Shown here: positions 50,501 through 59,356 of the stretch, piece by piece
Layout of the letters: each line of letters opens with the position of its first letter
Numbering within the stretch: the stretch's first letter is position 1
Assembly (NCBI GenBank): GCA_963169105.1
Contig: OY720639.1
Location: forward strand, 55,471,848 to 55,535,847
DNA: 64,000 nucleotides
Direction of reading: 5' to 3'
Origin: Ceriagrion tenellum
Taxonomy: Eukaryota; Arthropoda; Insecta; Odonata; Coenagrionidae
Made by a program: the position numbers and the translations under genes
Notes under the pieces: model-generated
Database searches by the model: none
Told to the model about the DNA's origin: nothing
What the model saw: the letters and a program-made list of their open reading frames with translations, nothing else

Positions 50501-53500
50501 TAATAGTTTTAAACATAGTTAAATGAAAAGTATGGCAAATGTTTTCCATACATTTCGGAAAAATATTGAAGCAACTCAGTATAACACCAGTAATCACATG
50601 TATTCTATCGGACTCCAAAAATATGAAACTACTAATATTTAAATCAGCTCTATGAAAATACAGAAAAACTTACAAGTGACTGATAGACAAGCATAAAATA
50701 ATGAGAGAAATGAAGGGAGAGGTTCCTAATTAAGCAAACATGGTGTGTGCAATGAAAAAATATTACTTGGTGTCATGCAGACACCGTATGACCAATGCTA
50801 ATATTAAGGCAAAATTTTGCTCCCCAATCGACTAAAATATATCATTTTGCACATAGTCATGAACTTCCTGAACAAGACCCCTAGACCTGCCTTTTCCTGG
50901 GGGATATTCCATACCCTCTGAACCACTAGCCCGCCCCCTTCCCTCTCCATCCCCACCTACCCTCCCCAAACCTCTGGTCTGGAGCCACCCATGGCTCATG
51001 CATAACTCAAAGGTGATGATAATATCTGGTTAGCTGGGACAGCACTGGTTTTGAAGAGTTTGTCCCAGCATTCTATAATCTTTAATTTGTATTCATTGTT
51101 AAAATAATATGCAAATTATTACGAGTTGAAATGGTGGTTTCTTTCTTGATTATAAAGTTTCATAAACCTCAATTTTCTTTCCAGGTACAAGCACTACACA
51201 TTTCTTATGTGAAACTACCTAAAAGGTTGAGTATGAAGAGGCTTCAGGAAGTTATATACAAGATATTGACTTCTAAAAAAAATTTACAGGTGGGTAAAAT
51301 ACCTCTTTATGGGAAAAATCACTGAGGAATGTAACTAGAACAGAATAATACCAGTCTTAATTTTATAAGTTTGATAACCTTCCATTGACTTTTTTAAATG
51401 AATTTCTACCACTTTAATATGTTGCTGAATACTTTTCTAGTCTGATTTAGCCATGACCTGAAGTTACCCATGGAGTGACATGTGGTTACTGTGATTCCAG
51501 ACAGTCAACATTTGATTTAACGTGTGTACTCAAAATTAGAATCATATTCTAACTACAATTTTTGAATTCCTCATTTGTAGGAGTAATTACCATGGTATTT
51601 TACTATTTATCAAGGAAATATTTCTGATAATTGAGTTGATATTCTTTGTAGTTGATGTAAATACTAATATCCCATGACCTTGTGATGCCTATGAAGGGGG
51701 TTTCCAAACATTGCACCCTATGATGGCTATGATGGACTTATGATACTTATGACATTTACAGAATCGCACCTTTTGTCAACTGTCATAGCAATTATGCATA
51801 AGAACAATAGTTATGCCGCCTATGACATTTACAGAATTGACTCACTGAATGAGAAAAACTACAGACAGTATTCTAATGTGTGCTCCTCCAGCTTAATGTG
51901 TGTGGGGCTCTTACAATTGGCATTTTACCTGAAGAGCATTTCTGAATGATGTATTTAACAATTATTCAGCAATTTGTCTATGTGGATGACGCATTTAGTT
52001 GAAGCCTCCACTTTTGTCACCAAAAATTAACATTATTAAGACCAGGAGGGAGAGATTCTCAGCCATCCTACGTAATTGTAATTTGGCTGATGATTGCATC
52101 TACTGCAAGCAAATTTGTATACATAGCTATTTTTGAAACGGGTATCATGAACTTATGTACAAGGTGCCATTCATAATTTCCAAGAATTTATCACTGAAAG
52201 ATGATAGCTCATCATACCTCTTAATTTCCACCATTACATTCAAAATCATCCCATGAGCATTTTATCTTAATTCCATCCACTTTTCCATTTGTGGCAGCTC
52301 CCTCTGGAATTTTTATTTTTTTAGAATCTTTCAGACCTCTTGAAATTCTGCCTGAACCACATGGAATGAGACCATATGGACTTGAGACTTTACTCTTTCC
52401 GATGATTCTTTTTCATAGCCTCTTTTAATATATTTTTTCTCTGGCATTTTAGATCATGAAATTAATTATTCCACTACTCTTTAGCCAATGTTTCACATTT
52501 TTATCAATGCATCCACAGAGTTGCAAAGAATATTACTCTTTCTGTGGGATTTCATTGTTAGATTTGTCAGGAGTAGGAAGAAATTGGTGGTGGCAAGAGT
52601 CACTGAGTGGGGTGGCAGGCTCCTAAGCATCATTATTTTGAGGTCTTTGCCTAAGGACAAAGAACAATGAGGACAAAACTTGCAAATGTGAATGTGTCTG
52701 ATCAGTAAATGGCATTTTATGTGCTGCTTAGTAGGGAAAACTTTGGATAATGCCCATAAGCAGACCTGTGTGACAAGTAGTTGGGGTGGGAAATTCAAAT
52801 TCGTAGAACTTGAGGGTGTCATCTCATGTGTTAGGGATCAGATGAGTCCAATCTCACTTTCCTGATGAGTTTTTGTTATCCAAACTATCAAACTATGACA
52901 GACTAGTCATACAGCTGACTGACTGACAGTACAACAGCTGAACTACTGCCATTTAATCGGGACTATGACATCGTGCAGCTAGTACACTGTGTCATCAATT
53001 CTTTGGGACTGTGCTTTAAATTTTTATCGTCTCAGTGACAAAAAAGATGATCTGATTAGATATCGGGAGTGAAGGGATGATGAAGGCCACGAATGAGGGG
53101 AGGATGGATGGAGGAAGGGGGTTGGACATATACTGAGGCAAAGTATGAAGTACTTTACAGGGACAAGAACCTTAATCATAAAAGACTGAGGATTTGCGTA
53201 GATCATTTTAGATATAGCTCTACTTGTAGATGAACTGTTGTAATAATGATTGTATTTGTGGAATAGTATTTGAAAGACTTGTTTTTGTCAGCCATCTTCT
53301 CCTAAACCTATCAGTTTTCTACAAATGTGTATTCTTGATGAAAGAGCTTGAACAACAAGAATTGCCTCTCCAATTTAAATTTTTTAGAAAACTAAAATAG
53401 TATGTGGCATAAAACTATAAAGATTATTCAGTAAGAATTAAACATATATTTTATCTTCCAAAAATTATTTTAAACCAAAATGGATAAAGTAATATCACTT

Positions 53501-55737
53501 AAATGTAAAATAAAAATAGTAATAAAAAATTCCTCCCCTGAAAAAAAGAACCAGAAGGTATAATTCCCATTGTGTTAAAGTTTAGACTTGATAGCATATG
53601 GATTAGGCGCTTTGATACTATGGTTCTGTCTCTAATCTAGTGAAATTTTATGTGATTTCAATACATGTTTATCACATATGGTGAGGATTTTGTCTCTGTG
53701 AGAGGCCAGTAAGAATGGCATGTTTGCAGCGGGGGTAAGCAGGGCTGGATTTATCACTAAGTGAAATAAGCTCACGTTCTGAGGCATCAAGGGCTGAATG
53801 CATCACGGAAATGGTGCCAATGAATGAGGGTCTGCAAAAGGGTGTGAAAATATGTCAAGAGGCGGAAAAATATTTCAAGTGCTCAGAGCTAGTGCTGGGA
53901 AATGAGCGGTAGGAGCGGAGCAGTTGTTTACTCGAAACCAATCAGTGCCTCCGATTGCTCCGAAACCTCCGAAACGCTACGTCACGCAATGTTTTGGTGG
54001 TTTCGTAGGATGGTATTTTAGCATTTCTTATCAAGCTACAGGAATAAAATTTTCATGGAAGTTCTTGAATGTCCGACGAGTCAGAAAAAAACGAAAACCC
54101 CAACATTTAGGCCCAGATAGGATTTCATGTTTCAATGAGATTAGATGATAAAAAATTTCTGTGGAGAAGAATTTTCTTTTAATCAATTGCAAGCACCCAA
54201 TTACTAGTTGTGAGGTATAAAATTACGACTTCCACCGTGTGTTGTAAAATTGGTAAATAATGATTTCCGAAAGTATGTACTTCATTAAACATTATTATTA
54301 TTATTATTATTATTAGCCTCATGCTAAATACAGAATGAATTGTTTGCTTGAGTCAAACGTCTAAAGAGCCTGAAGAGATTTGAGTTATATTTGGTTGAGC
54401 AGATTAATAATTACAGGTTAAATAAGCATCTTTGATTAATAAACATTGCAATTATACGACATTATTCGATAAAATCACATTACAGACAGTTCAGAGGTCT
54501 TTCAAAACCTACAACCACTCAAAGCCCCCGTGTCCTCCGTTTCCTCCATTTCCTCCGTAACCTCGGCTAACAACCGCGGTAGTACCGGAGAAAACCGGAG
54601 GAGTGCTGTAATCGCTACTACCGATTCAATCACCAGAGGGCGCCCTCCGTTCCCAGCACTACTCAGAGCCCCTTAGGGGTCTTAATCTGACCCTGGGGGA
54701 AGAGATGAATTTTTTTTAAATCAGGAGCCAACTTGAGTAATGATGATGAAGGGTCCAATTGAGGCTTAAGTTTAATAGCTGATTTTCAATCATTTTTCTG
54801 TGATAATTTCTGAAAGCACACTAGATATGGTTTGTTATGATTGAAAATAGCAAACATTTTGGTGTAAAAAGTTGTACAGAATGAAGACTAAAGTAAACTT
54901 TTTATTACATCTATTTCCTCTGTCATGTATTTAAATAAATTCAAATTTTAAATGAGGAGAAACCTGATGCTCATCTGAGATACCTGCATTATAAAATGCA
55001 CTCATCTCGTTTAAAAAAAATTAAAAGGTTTATATTTATTTAGCTAGATATTGAAATGAATTCATACAAGGTGAATGCAAGGGTATTAGTGTGCAAGCAA
55101 AATGTGACTGAAATGATTCATAACATTAACCTCTTATTGGCCTTGCCTATGGACGAGTATTAGTGCCTGAAATTCTTGTGCAGAGCTCACCTTAAGATGA
55201 GCTGATTTAATATCTTTTAGCCAATGCCAATTAAGGGATAAATTTAGATGAAGGAGAAGGTGTGGCCTTATTAATTTAATGAAGGTTTGCTCATCATGAA
55301 ATACAATCAAGCATGTCAGTGTCTGTATCTGTGTAAAATCGAGAAGTGTCCTCTCATAAACAGGCCTTTCCAATAGAGGAACTTATTGTGTTGATTTTAG
55401 ATTTTCAGTAATATTTTTTTATATTCTACCTTACCACCCTATCCGTATTGTATATTTGAAATACTGTAATTATAATTGCTACAGTGGTCACTCTTTGAAA
55501 TTTCAGGAGGATGTTGCAGGAAGTACTGAAGAGCCACTAGCAATGACAGACACGTATAAATTCAGCGAGCTGTACAAGGAGATTCCAGGAAAGTTACCAT
55601 CTAAAGAAGCAAGAAATCTGTCTATTCAAATCGCATTTGTGGCATTACTCCATGTAGCCAATTCAAAGAGCCTTCATTTGCTTGGATGTATGAACTTACA
55701 TGATGTAACTATATCTCACGCTGTAAATGGCAGTTAA
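21026..55737 (+). CDS. NCAPH: Condensin complex subunit 2 (CAP-H/Barren), whole 12-exon gene
   Basis: Kleisin subunit of condensin I. It bridges the SMC2 and SMC4 heads and recruits the HEAT subunits CAP-D2 and CAP-G to compact mitotic chromosomes (family knowledge). Coding exons: 21026-21127, 25035-25193, 25274-25366, 26952-27143, 29842-30112, 33182-33388, 34021-34230, 42582-42780, 45335-45458, 47282-47404, 51185-51289, 55507-55737. All introns are GT-AG, all phases match, and the sum is 2,016 nt: 671 residues plus TAA. Human and fly proteins are somewhat longer (roughly 740). The SMC2-binding N-terminal kleisin helices fall at about residues 75-135. The SMC4-binding winged helix is at about 610-671. 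Conserved tracts include CTLDASAKIYACRVD and PQEYSYFN. The introns are heavily loaded with transposons, yet the frame is intact. Confidence 0.95.
21600..21785 (-). repeat. tRNA-derived SINE (NCAPH intron 1)
   Basis: On the reverse strand, TTGGTGCAGTGG (A box, about 21,763-21,751) and GAGGTTCAAATC (B box, about 21,733-21,722) have tRNA-like spacing, followed by an unrelated body. No acceptor stem pairing, so not a tRNA gene. Confidence 0.5.
23215..23905 (+). mobile_element. CR1/jockey-like LINE 3' end, copy 2 (NCAPH intron 1)
   Basis: Longer than copy 1 at 12,096. Shifting frames give the ORF2 C-terminus: KVKERLYFALVRQHLE, a WDPGHKDLI-like block, then LHARLRLLEKF and GNIIMTPHYISRSDKCDKIR. The 3' UTR contains CAATGCGGCGGCTCGCAGGG and ends in a TAGATGTAGTTGATG tail. 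It has stops and is 5'-truncated. Same orientation as NCAPH. Confidence 0.75.
25035..25193 (+). CDS. NCAPH: NCAPH coding exon 2
   Basis: Residues 35-87, phase 0 at both ends (CTCCAG|AAT, AAT|GTAAGA). It opens with the acidic-then-basic NDDESEKRQRRLSLM found at this place in CAP-H, and ends in the first kleisin helix (QLAEHYKNCMKLSTQN). Confidence 0.93.
25274..25366 (+). CDS. NCAPH: NCAPH coding exon 3
   Basis: Residues 88-118, phase 0 at both ends. It encodes KINTKNAFQLQLIDYMAMML, the conserved N-terminal kleisin segment that contacts the SMC2 neck. The preceding intron is only 80 bp, the shortest in the gene. Confidence 0.93.
26535..26700. repeat. GATGTCGG-rich GC island (NCAPH intron 3)
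   Basis: About 165 bp in which GTCGG or its complement CCGAC recurs roughly a dozen times (GATGTCGGCCC, CCGATGTCG, GTCGGCCGACATTGCCGAC) within otherwise AT-rich intron. Near-palindromic pieces suggest a small foldback DNA element, but I could not fix termini or a target duplication. Confidence 0.45.
26952..27143 (+). CDS. NCAPH: NCAPH coding exon 4
   Basis: Residues 119-182, phase 0 at both ends. It contains the family signature CTLDASAKIYACRVD and then a lysine-rich linker. The donor is GTTTAC, the weakest in the gene, but it keeps frame with exon 5. Confidence 0.92.
29389..29552. repeat. Compound (TA)n microsatellite (NCAPH intron 4)
   Basis: At least three runs of TA repeats, two of them separated by a recurring AAAATATAAAATACTAC spacer, so a larger unit has been duplicated together with the dinucleotide run. 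Frames through it (poly Ile-Tyr) are artefacts. Confidence 0.85.
29842..30112 (+). CDS. NCAPH: NCAPH coding exon 5
   Basis: Residues 183-272 plus one base (phase 1). It carries the NLKERELRDKGDPYFRRMA and KFDEGQSGGCHLLNSL blocks, equivalent to the 'DPMF ... FDE ... G.FL' region of CAP-H. Donor GATG|GTAATT. Confidence 0.92.
30511..30611. mobile_element. 101-bp pogo/Tigger-type MITE (NCAPH intron 5)
   Basis: TA-flanked (30,509-30,510 and 30,612-30,613). The inverted ends CAGTGAAACC on both sides are typical of Tigger/pogo MITE termini. Internal AAGTGATCACT-like inverted motifs are present. Its termini differ from the Tigger at 7,383, so it belongs to another family. Confidence 0.65.
30614..32809. 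other. NCAPH intron 5 interior, no gene recognised
   Basis: 31,861-32,810 holds several short + frames (31,891-32,121, 32,203-32,511, 32,628-32,813) with mildly coding-like composition, including an acidic TANASDGNEDDDTFLNLYDD stretch. It could be a decayed retrocopy or transposon gene, but I recognise no family. Confidence 0.3.
32814..33042. mobile_element. 229-bp piggyBac-type MITE with internal hairpin (NCAPH intron 5)
   Basis: Flanked by TTAA at 32,810-32,813 and 33,043-33,046, the piggyBac target duplication. The inverted ends are CCCTTTGAGTGCGGCATGA and, from the right, CCCTTTAGTGTGGCATGA. The centre is a hairpin: 32,889-32,915 pairs with 32,941-32,967 over 27 bp with one mismatch and a 25-nt loop. 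It ends 140 bp before exon 6. Confidence 0.8.
33182..33388 (+). CDS. NCAPH: NCAPH coding exon 6
   Basis: Enters and leaves in phase 1. It encodes EICPAFSSFTFIGWKPE, matching the conserved 'ICPSL..F.F..W' block, then an acidic linker (AVPEDVPMDGNEDQSEG). Acceptor TTTTTATTAG, donor GAAG|GTAGGT. Confidence 0.92.
34021..34230 (+). CDS. NCAPH: NCAPH coding exon 7
   Basis: Phase 1 at both ends. It contains the conserved PQEYSYFN motif and a WSGPIHWRVKP motif, matching 'EYSYF ... WAGP.HW' of CAP-H. Donor GAGAA|GTATGT opens the largest intron (8,351 bp), which holds the nested copia insertion. Confidence 0.93.
35057..35176 (-). repeat. copia 3' LTR (left copy)
   Basis: 120 bp matching 42,011-42,130. 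Shared tracts include GACCAGTTTATTACTC, TAATGGTTGGGTACAAG and ACACAGAAAAACAAAGGAAT. Next to it, on the element's strand, is a purine-rich AAGCGGAG that may be the polypurine tract. Confidence 0.85.
35231..35527 (-). pseudogene. copia RNase H C-terminal fragment
   Basis: 98 codons ending near the 3' LTR. YEDNQPC, KCIDVKYHFVRD and VPSKDKKADILTKG are standard copia RNase H motifs. It is separated from the RT part by the piggyBac-type insertion. The stretch between 35,527 and 35,732 continues RNase H in a shifted frame (a STSGF-like motif). Confidence 0.85.
35737..38623. mobile_element. piggyBac-type element without transposase, inserted in copia
   Basis: 2,887 bp flanked by TTAA at 35,733-35,736 and 38,624-38,627. 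The ends are CCCTCATATAGATT and, reverse complemented, CCCTCATATGGATT. Subterminal inverted repeats containing TTGGATTTACGG lie near 35,773 and, inverted, near 38,112. The interior has only short frames on both strands and no transposase signature, so it is non-autonomous or badly decayed. It interrupts the copia RNase H region. Confidence 0.8.
38279..38578. mobile_element. 300-bp piggyBac-type MITE nested in the 2.9-kb element
   Basis: TTAA at 38,275-38,278 and 38,579-38,582. The inverted ends CCCTTTCGCTGC are identical on both sides. A CTGCTGTGAACGTAG motif occurs twice near the left end. Its termini differ from those of its host and of the 229-bp MITE at 32,814, so three piggyBac-type families are present. 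Confidence 0.8.
38628..39115 (-). pseudogene. copia reverse transcriptase, second part (frameshifted)
   Basis: On the reverse strand, 39,039-39,050 encodes the YIDD catalytic motif (YIDDIILAGN). The frame at 38,942-38,514 then gives GVKIERSREDMFLSQEAYLL and LVGCLMYVTLTSRPELSDAV, the usual copia thumb and connection motifs. A shift near 39,116 separates it from the first RT part. Confidence 0.85.
39116..40684 (-). pseudogene. copia integrase and first part of reverse transcriptase
   Basis: 522 codons without a stop. The gag-pre-integrase HHCC zinc finger uses H22, H27, C53 and C56. The DDE integrase core has D83 (HSDVIGP), D147 (RYDNGREY) and E183 (GVAERMNR). A variable linker follows, then RT starting near residue 415 with QFDVRNAFLHGEI and KSLYGLKQAPKAW. 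The stretch usually found between the ENETWT and GVDYAPV motifs is missing, so part of the RT fingers is deleted although the frame stays open. Confidence 0.92.
40737..41591 (-). pseudogene. copia gag C-terminus, zinc knuckle and protease
   Basis: 284 codons. Residues 1-80 are the gag helical domain (UBN2-like). Residues 137-150 are a CCHC zinc knuckle (CFNCSQHGHRRFEC, 41,183-41,142). Residues 190-196 are the aspartic protease centre YLDSGAS (about 41,024-41,004). A frameshift near 41,600-41,690 separates it from the gag start, and another near 40,700 from integrase. Confidence 0.9.
41691..41957 (-). pseudogene. copia gag N-terminus
   Basis: 88 codons from ATG at 41,957. PLFDGTNYDSWKFRVETLL is the classic start of copia gag. 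It lies about 35 bp inside the primer-binding site. The frame is lost before the rest of gag at 41,591. Confidence 0.88.
41996..42010 (-). promoter_or_regulatory. copia primer-binding site
   Basis: On the element's strand, GGTTATGGGCCCAG directly follows the 5' LTR. This motif is known from copia-type elements that prime from an internal fragment of initiator tRNA-Met rather than its 3' end. Confidence 0.65.
42011..42130 (-). repeat. copia 5' LTR (right copy)
   Basis: 120 bp, the partner of 35,057-35,176. It would carry the element's promoter. 120 bp is short for copia LTRs. Confidence 0.85.
42582..42780 (+). CDS. NCAPH: NCAPH coding exon 8
   Basis: Enters in phase 1 and leaves in phase 2. 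It encodes SSRKKAKDR, EDEFKFLKRKTCLK and WSYVKTTLPQDLNVYPTKLL, matching the 'W....LP.D..Y....L' block. The acceptor is TTTTTCAAG|AG; the overlapping CAAGAG site two bases later would break the frame. Confidence 0.92.
42781..45060. other. NCAPH intron 8 interior, mostly unclassified
   Basis: Nothing coding. At 44,219 a TTAACCCATTTACAGCC sequence looks like one end of a piggyBac-type MITE, but I could not find its partner end. Confidence 0.3.
45061..45221 (+). repeat. Dispersed repeat pair, copy 1 (NCAPH intron 8)
   Basis: About 160 bp matching 47,521-47,691 in intron 10, same orientation (shared TTTGAGAATGAATGG, TGCTCAAACCA and CACCTAAATAAAAAA). Family unknown. Confidence 0.6.
45335..45458 (+). 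CDS. NCAPH: NCAPH coding exon 9
   Basis: Enters in phase 2 and leaves in phase 0. The LFLRPK start matches the 'L.L.P' block of CAP-H, followed by VEPFNFDNTYDREDYCSKVM. Donor ATG|GTGAGT. Confidence 0.9.
46141..46200 (+). repeat. Fragment of the GGCCCCAAAA repeat (NCAPH intron 9)
   Basis: AAGGCCCCAAAATGGGCC followed by a TTCAGAATCA-like stretch resembles the start of the paired repeats at 61,461 and 62,181. Confidence 0.4.
47282..47404 (+). CDS. NCAPH: NCAPH coding exon 10
   Basis: 41 codons in phase 0: a variable acidic/hydrophobic linker (VPHLLGMSQLPDVHLLASAE) before the C-terminal domain. The donor ATA|GTAGGT is chosen because it keeps frame with exon 11; a GTGTAA four bases on would not. 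Confidence 0.85.
47521..47691 (+). repeat. Dispersed repeat pair, copy 2 (NCAPH intron 10)
   Basis: Matches 45,061-45,221 with scattered substitutions and small indels. Confidence 0.6.
47760..49870 (+). mobile_element. Degenerate LINE ORF2 (NCAPH intron 10)
   Basis: Sense relative to NCAPH. Order: 47,773-48,021 is the pre-RT linker (GDAWWNENVKIALREKKEAY). 48,322-48,579 is the early RT (LKNGKAAGIDGISSKML, then YKGKGGKTNYNNYQAISLL). Near 48,750 a CIVHLLI-type motif A is shifted. 48,930-49,328 has YVDDAVLIS (YVDD at 49,023-49,034) and VYLGKMFTKDGW. A LYGSETWVS-like block follows near 49,395. 49,634-49,861 ends with RGRGRPRKLWSNVVEEIL and a terminal DRSVWRKLL motif. Several frameshifts; no tail identified. 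Clade not assigned. Confidence 0.8.
49871..51184. other. NCAPH intron 10, remaining part, nothing recognised
   Basis: AT-rich with no supported feature; a short C-rich patch lies at 50,870-50,990. Confidence 0.3.
51185..51289 (+). CDS. NCAPH: NCAPH coding exon 11
   Basis: 35 codons in phase 0: ISYVKLPKRLSMKRLQEVIY, matching the 'I.YA.TAKK.D.K.LK...W' helix that begins the C-terminal SMC4-binding region. Confidence 0.92.
51290..53881. other. NCAPH intron 11, left part, nothing recognised
   Basis: Short frames on both strands near 52,490-52,820 (up to 109 codons) overlap each other and show no domain. Confidence 0.3.
53890..54661. mobile_element. 772-bp hAT MITE, copy 1 (NCAPH intron 11)
   Basis: The inverted ends TAGTGCTGGGAA and TTCCCAGCACTA are flanked by an exact 8-bp target duplication, CTCAGAGC (53,882-53,889 and 54,662-54,669), diagnostic of hAT-type transposition. 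No transposase. It is GC-rich near both ends, with CTCCG/CGGAG-rich subterminal regions, and contains a TTA microsatellite. Copy 2 is at 60,054-60,821 in the opposite orientation. Confidence 0.9.
54292..54316. repeat. (TTA)n microsatellite inside hAT MITE copy 1
   Basis: About eight TTA units. Copy 2 of the MITE has about five at the matching place (about 60,402-60,416), showing length change since the copies separated. Confidence 0.8.
54670..55506. other. NCAPH intron 11, right part, nothing recognised
   Basis: No supported feature apart from the TTTCAG acceptor of exon 12. Confidence 0.35.
55507..55737 (+). CDS. NCAPH: NCAPH coding exon 12 (terminal)
   Basis: 76 codons and TAA at 55,735-55,737. 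FSELYKEIPGKLPS, then NLSIQIAFVALLHVANSKSL, is the C-terminal kleisin winged helix that binds the SMC4 head. The last residues after CMNLHDVTI are short and divergent, as in other CAP-H proteins. Confidence 0.94.
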   Translation, partial: EDVAGSTEEPLAMTDTYKFSELYKEIPGKLPSKEARNLSIQIAFVALLHVANSKSLHLLGCMNLHDVTISHAVNGS

Positions 55738-57503
55738 TGACTTCAAATTTCCCTGAGCCCTGGCTTGCTGAGGGGAAAAAATGCTTTGTTGATTTATATG
55801 TTATTAAAATTTTTTCATTGATTGTTGATTTATTTTGATTATTCATGGTAGTAATTTATACCTTGTTTTTCTCAAGTTATTGGTATTTTTACTCAACTCT
55901 GTATTGGAAATCTCATGGACATTAATTTTCTCTAACTTGGCTTGAACTAATGGAGACATATTTTTCTGGCTTTGTCTGGTTTAGTTTTATTATCAAATGG
56001 ACACCTTTTCTCATTAGATTCTAACTCCAGTTTGGTGCTGGGAGAAGAACAATTAGCTAAGGGATATACTATCAACTTGATTGAGGCTATCTACTTGGGT
56101 GAACTACTCATTGCCCATTTCTGGGAATAAAACTTTGTACTTTTTATTCATTATTCGATCAAAATCATTTTAGTAGAGGGGAGAGTCCCTGATTTGCTCT
56201 AAGAAACAATTTTGCTTTGAGCAAAGCAAATGATCTTCTACAGTCTGTGTTGTTCTGATACTGTCCAGTGAAAGAGGATATTTGTATTCAATTTTTGCTG
56301 GCATTTTGTTTCTTCCACGTTCTGACTTGAATTGTGACATTGAGGGGCTTGATTTGGATTGTGTACTATGTGTAAGTGCTGTCTACTGTGATGAAATCAA
56401 TGTTACCAGAATGAAGATTTTTCTCTTCCTCTTCCTGAGTAATGTACAATGACTAGGAAGGACTAAGCTTAAGTAAAAGCATTTCATTATATTTTGATGG
56501 AATTATTTTTGGGGTATTATGTAGTGCATATGCAAGGAAAATCTTATCATTGCTGTATATTTTTTCACACTCATTACTTGTATTTAAGGCAAGAGCCTTT
56601 GCTTAAAAGTATTGGCTTCGTGGTTTTAAATAGAACCTACATATCCTTTCTATCCCGGCATATTGCTGTATTTGTACACTAACTGTGTTATTGGAATTAG
56701 GTTGATGTGGTCGCTGATGTCCCAAGTAAATAAATCACTGGCTTATTAACCCTAGCTCCTGATTTTGAATCACAACTGCTGAAATTTATTTATTATAGTC
56801 CTGAGTTGAATTTGGGTTCAACATGGGGAGAACTTAAGGTGGTTGGAGTAATTTTGTTTGTGTAGAATTTTGTGAAACTTTGCATATTTGTCATATTCTT
56901 ATAGTGATATTCTTAGATGATAGTGAAAAAAAATTGCTTTATTGTCAATTCAATGGTGCTATTTTTATGCAGCCTGATGGAACCAGTGATGTATTTCATT
57001 ATGATTTGATTGTATAGCTATAGATTTTCTCATAAATATAAAATAATGCATCTCATATTTTTTACAATGATTACTAAGAAATTTCATCTTGTACTGCCAT
57101 TTCAAAGATTTGAAAATACATTTAATTACAATTTTTGCCAAAATTTTGAATATTGCATCAAAAGTTATTGATAGATCAGGGGTGGATTAAGGTCAATTTT
57201 GTGGGTAGGGAGAAGGATTAGGGGGTCTCCGTGGGCTCATGTACTAGTGTTTTTTTTATTTATTCCTTTATTTCATTTTTTTGCTATTTAAATGTATTCA
57301 TAGATGATCGTAGGTGACTAAGCACACCCTATCAATGTGCCTTTCCTCGCTACTTCTTCTTCATTACATTCACATTTATACACTGCCAGCTGTTCTCTCT
57401 ATTGCCTGCATACTAATTTTTGTCATTAAATGACACTCCTATGCTCTTCTGTGACATATCTCAAGTATTGTCACATTCCACATTGTCCAATACTTCTGTC
57501 GAC
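55738..57503. other. NCAPH 3' UTR and downstream intergenic DNA
   Basis: No further gene recognised; AT-rich. Confidence 0.4.
56126..56131 (+). promoter_or_regulatory. Candidate NCAPH polyadenylation signal
   Basis: AATAAA about 390 bp after the stop codon. A second AATAAA lies at 56,729-56,734. Which is used cannot be told from sequence. Confidence 0.45.
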
Positions 57504-57561
57504 GATAGTACCCGCGATTCATCGTCAACATGTCTCGACATCGGATGCATGGAACTTTTGA
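57504..57561 (+). repeat. 58-bp perfect direct repeat, copy 1
   Basis: From GATAGTACCCGCGATTCATC to GCATGGAACTTTTGA, identical to 59,357-59,414. The flanks do not match. Confidence 0.85.
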
Positions 57562-59356
57562 TATATGCTAGAATCCTTTTCTGTATGATAGGTCTCGGGG
57601 CTAAAATGGCCCCTTAAATTCCCTTCTTAAAACAAAATTTGTCTCAATTCAGAAATTCTTCCAACTACTGTTCCATCATCCTGCAAGTGATCCTGCTCAG
57701 AATGCTTGATGTATATGCAGCTAGGAAAATTGTTCTTAAGTATTCGTATCTCTCCATTTTTTCCCTTGGTATAGGGATGATAACATTCTTTTTAAATTTT
57801 GACTTCATTATTTTTTGGATTTTGATGATATTCTTTGTATAAGTATTTGCCCTGTGTGCCTTACCTACATAATTAGGGAACTCCGAGGGAAATGTCATCA
57901 ATTTCTGGAGCCATTTCCGTGCTAAAGTTTTGCAATCGCAGCATCCAGTTCTGATCATTATACGAGGTACTTTCTCATCATTATCAACAGTGCCTTCATC
58001 CTCTAGTTTCCTGCTATTTTAATGGTTTACTGCTGTTAGGTTTCTTCAGGTATTTTTTTCAATTTCTTAGTTTTCATTCATTTTTCCGGAGAATTTATGC
58101 ATCTCGTGCAACATCACGGATGAGCTTGTCCTAGGACTTTGGCATTCCACGGCCCTAGGATCCACAAATGAGAGTCATTTTACCGGAAGGCCCTATTCAC
58201 CCGTAAGATACCGCCGACCACAACAGCTCACTCGTCTTGTAATTAATTAATTTAGCGGCTAACTGGTCTATATATGGGAGGTCCCTCCATTGCTGTAATA
58301 CATTTGTGAGCTCTCCGATATGTTCTCGGCAAGTTCCATCACGGTGAGTCGATAATTACGTTTACAGTGACAGGAAATGCCTTTTAGGGTAGAAGATCAC
58401 TCGTAAGTGATGTCCAAAGTGAGCATCGTGTCTCATTTTGATGTTTTTCAGTCTAGTACAACTATTAATGGACTCCAACTCATGTTTGTCAACGTAATAA
58501 TTAACAAACGATGCTCTCGGCACTGGAATAGGAGCTCTTTTTGGGGTAAATCGATTGTATTTACAATATTTTCTCCATTTTTCTTTTACGAGAACAAGAT
58601 ATTATCAGGAAAATCACCCTTTAAAAATTTCCAGGATCTCAGATTGGTAAAGTATTTTCTAGTGTTGTTTTCTCTTGAGCACAGTGGCTTGGCGGTCGGA
58701 ATGAACAATGTACACTATCTTTCATTCGTACCCATGATCGGAGTTATCTATGTACGTAACACTTCCTAAAACATAATTTTTCAAAAATAACCGAGCTTAC
58801 CATTGGGTTATGAAGTGTGCAACTTTGTTTTTAACGCGGTGACTCTGTGTAGGTCACGGCGATGACTTCAAACTTAGCGCTGCAGGAATAAGCCAAGAAT
58901 ATGGTAGCTACGCGCAACAATAATTACATAAATTACTTGAAGGTTATAATAAACTTCAATGATCGCGGTTGCTAATGTTCAGAGTGAAGTCAACTATGCT
59001 ATTGCCTGGCAAATTGAATTATTGAGGAACGGTCAGGTCTTCAGTCATTTGCATTTGGCATTGATACAGCGCGCTGCTTACACTGTGTACGCCATTAAAA
59101 TTACAGAGGGACAGTTGACAGTCGATGTGATTCAGTCTTAACTGCTGAATGTCAGTGAATGTAGTGATACTTATCTTACGGTTTGGAAGTGCTTATTATT
59201 CAACGCGTTCTACAAAAATTACTTGCCGGAGAATCGAAAAGTCTTCATAATGATTTCTTCGATTCATGACAGTCTTAGTGAAGAGAAATCTGTATTGGAC
59301 TATCTTCGAGTACCTGTAGGCATCGGCAACAAGAAATGGGAATAGCCTACTCAGAA
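57562..59356. other. Interval between the two 58-bp repeats
   Basis: Less AT-rich than the NCAPH introns. There are short frames (58,407-58,769; 58,959-59,141), none with a recognised domain. Confidence 0.3.
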
